Below are positions 17,871-19,448 of a stretch of DNA of 19,448 bases, in pieces. A program made the position numbers and the translations under genes. The notes under the pieces are model-generated. The model was not told where the DNA came from and searched no databases. It worked only from the letters and a program-made list of their open reading frames with translations. Where the stretch lies: assembly GCF_000227135.1 (NCBI RefSeq), contig NC_018236.1:432233-451680 (forward strand), given 5' to 3'. Source of the stretch: Leishmania donovani (lineage: Eukaryota > Euglenozoa > Kinetoplastea > Trypanosomatida > Trypanosomatidae). How positions within the stretch are numbered: the stretch's first letter is position 1; the number at the start of each line of letters is the position of its first letter.

Positions 17871-19448
17871 TCACTGCGAGTCCTCCGGCAGGAGCTTCAC
17901 GGGCACGCCTTTGAGTATCGTGCCCCACCCAATCACGCGAACCTTGCGATCTACGTACCGGGCTAGCACAATGCGCTGGTGTGGAGGATCGGCGGAGAGG
18001 GGGCTCTCCAGCCGGCAGATGGCCCGCCCAGCATGCCGCGACGTCCGCAGCACCGTCGCTGCCGTCGTCAGCGTCCCAACGCTCAGGATGATGCTCTCGT
18101 CCTCTCGCAGCGGCACGACGCGGCGGTGCAGAGAGGAGACCACGCGGTCTGGGTGGACCCGATATGAGTCGGCACCACCGTTGAAGCCGCGATCCCTGTC
18201 GCGGTGTGGCTTGGCGCGTCCAGGACGCGGTGCTGCGAGGCCGAGAATTTCGCGCAGGAGGAAGAACTGAATGACGACTTCTTGGTACACCTGCATGCCT
18301 ATGTGACACTCCACTGCGACTGGAGCCGGAGCAGGAGATTGGCAGGGGAGGACGGCGCCGGATGGCGTCGGTGTTGCGTCGCCTGTGGTGGTGGTCACCG
18401 GCGTCGTTGATGCGGAGGCAGCTTCTGCCACCGCTGGCGGACTGTCGCACCTCCGTGGACTGCACCTCGTTCCACGCGACCGCCAGACGGGACCGCGACT
18501 CACCACCCGCACCACCTGCCCTCGTAGCTTGTTTTGACGTGTCAGGGATGGGTCGAGCGTCGTGCCAATCGCAATGAGGCCGCCTGGCACGGCGAACTGC
18601 AGCTCGTTCTTCTCCGCCTGGAGTCGCACAACGGTGGTGCGCAGTGGGACGGCGTACAGCTCGCCAGGCGGCGGGGAGGCGACGTAGGCCAACTCTCGAC
18701 CCGACAAGACATCCGCCCGTCGCGGCAGCACACCGTCGCGCCGCCGGAGCACCAGCAGCCCAGGGATGATTTCGATTTCGTCTCCGACGCACAAGACACC
18801 GGCCGCGACAGTGCCACCGACGACACCGCCCTTGAGCGCCTTCGCACCGTCGCCAGCCGGGCCAGGCAGCGACACATCGAAGGAACGTAGCACGTTCATG
18901 TACTGCGCGTGGTGCAGCTGCCGCCGTGGCAGAGGGATGTGCACGAGGTAGTCCAGCAAGAAGCTGATGTTCACGTGCTGCTGTGCGCAAATCGGAATCA
19001 CCGGCGCCTTGGCGTAGGCTGTCTTGGTGGCGAGGTAGTGGTGAATAATGCTGTACTGCGCCGCCGCGCGCTCCTTGCTAACAAGGTCCACCTTGTTCTG
19101 TAGCACGATGAGCGACGAGACGCCGATCATTTCCGCCGCGGCGAGGTGCTCCAGCGTCTGCGGCTGCGGGAACGACTCGTTGGCGGCGATGAGCAGCAGC
19201 GCGGCGTCCATGATGGCGGCGCCGTTCAGCATGGTTGCCATCAGCACGTCGTGGCCGGGGCAGTCGACAAAGGAGAAGTGGCGCTTCAGCGTCATGGTCT
19301 CTCCGCAGTTGGGGCACGGCGTGCTGTCCGGCTGCGAGGACGGGTAGGTCTGGTAGCAGGTGGGGCGTGGGCAGGTCTCGCACTGGTACACCTTGGCGTT
19401 GGCGTAGCCGAGGTGGATGGTGATGTTCATGACAGCCTCGCGGTGGAA
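17871..19448 (-). CDS. Divergent eIF2-gamma-like paralogue (5' end missing)
   Basis: The frame is open from the right edge to a TGA at 17871: 525 residues without a stop, the N-terminus and P-loop being outside the window. The first 102 visible residues equal eIF2-gamma residues 77-178, including the zinc-knuckle cysteines and DCPGHD, and the DNA there (19144-19448) is 100% identical to 15838-16142. Beyond TLEHL the protein diverges sharply, to roughly half identity by eye, yet keeps NKVD, CAQ in place of SAQ, VHIPLPRRQL, ALKGGVVGGTV, and GTTLDPSLTRQNKLRGQ. It carries two low-complexity insertions relative to eIF2-gamma (about 18315-18510, Ala/Pro/Thr-rich; about 18110-18245, Arg-rich). It may be a specialised eIF2-gamma variant; initiator tRNA or eIF2 subunit binding cannot be judged. 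Absence of stops argues against a pseudogene. Confidence 0.82.
   Translation of the reverse strand, partial: FHREAVMNITIHLGYANAKVYQCETCPRPTCYQTYPSSQPDSTPCPNCGETMTLKRHFSFVDCPGHDVLMATMLNGAAIMDAALLLIAANESFPQPQTLEHLAAAEMIGVSSLIVLQNKVDLVSKERAAAQYSIIHHYLATKTAYAKAPVIPICAQQHVNISFLLDYLVHIPLPRRQLHHAQYMNVLRSFDVSLPGPAGDGAKALKGGVVGGTVAAGVLCVGDEIEIIPGLLVLRRRDGVLPRRADVLSGRELAYVASPPPGELYAVPLRTTVVRLQAEKNELQFAVPGGLIAIGTTLDPSLTRQNKLRGQVVRVVSRGPVWRSRGTRCSPRRCDSPPAVAEAASASTTPVTTTTGDATPTPSGAVLPCQSPAPAPVAVECHIGMQVYQEVVIQFFLLREILGLAAPRPGRAKPHRDRDRGFNGGADSYRVHPDRVVSSLHRRVVPLREDESIILSVGTLTTAATVLRTSRHAGRAICRLESPLSADPPHQRIVLARYVDRKVRVIGWGTILKGVPVKLLPEDSQ

Noticed and set aside
1..19448. Transcription strand-switch region or tRNA/snRNA genes
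   Set aside because: All supported genes share one strand, and I could not identify A/B-box or cloverleaf structures anywhere by eye.

Overview
The window looks like nuclear DNA of a kinetoplastid, most probably Leishmania. It is GC-rich, every supported gene is intronless and on the minus strand, and the genes are separated by 1-3 kb intergenic stretches full of (GT/CA)n microsatellites. Polypyrimidine-then-AG arrangements lie upstream of several starts, as expected for spliced-leader trans-splicing of a polycistronic transcript. Protein similarity was judged by eye; nothing was searched.

In transcription order (high to low coordinate) the layout is: (i) 17871-19448, the 3' part of a second, divergent eIF2-gamma-like gene whose start is off the right edge; (ii) 14507-16370, canonical eIF2-gamma, interrupted by an assembly gap; (iii) 12027-12920, an Rpb7-like protein that best fits RNA polymerase III subunit RPC25/RPC8; (iv) 10089-10841, a tail-anchored MSP-domain (VAP-like) protein; (v) 5000-7270, an LCAT/PDAT-family acyltransferase; (vi) 2128-3309, an unrecognised coiled-coil protein; (vii) 1-1014, the N-terminal 338 residues of a CDC50/LEM3-family flippase subunit, cut by the left edge.

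The assembly is defective at two places. Runs of 99 N (15431-15529 and 16924-17022) are each flanked by a direct repeat (325 bp identical; 408 bp with one mismatch). These are best read as unmerged contig ends, so 15530-16923 is a small contig that overlaps both neighbours. Collapsing the overlaps gives an intact 479-residue eIF2-gamma.

Two patches of near-perfect identity inside otherwise diverged homologous sequence stand out. One is 305 bp (100%) shared by the GTPase core of the two eIF2-gamma genes. The other is 402 bp (two mismatches) shared by SIDER-like elements in the probable 3'UTRs of the acyltransferase and VAP-like genes. Both have abrupt edges and suggest local gene conversion or very recent copying. 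Three of the seven genes (flippase subunit, acyltransferase, VAP-like) point to membrane-lipid biology, and three (two eIF2-gamma, RPC25) to translation or transcription. In a kinetoplastid polycistron such neighbourhood need not imply shared function.
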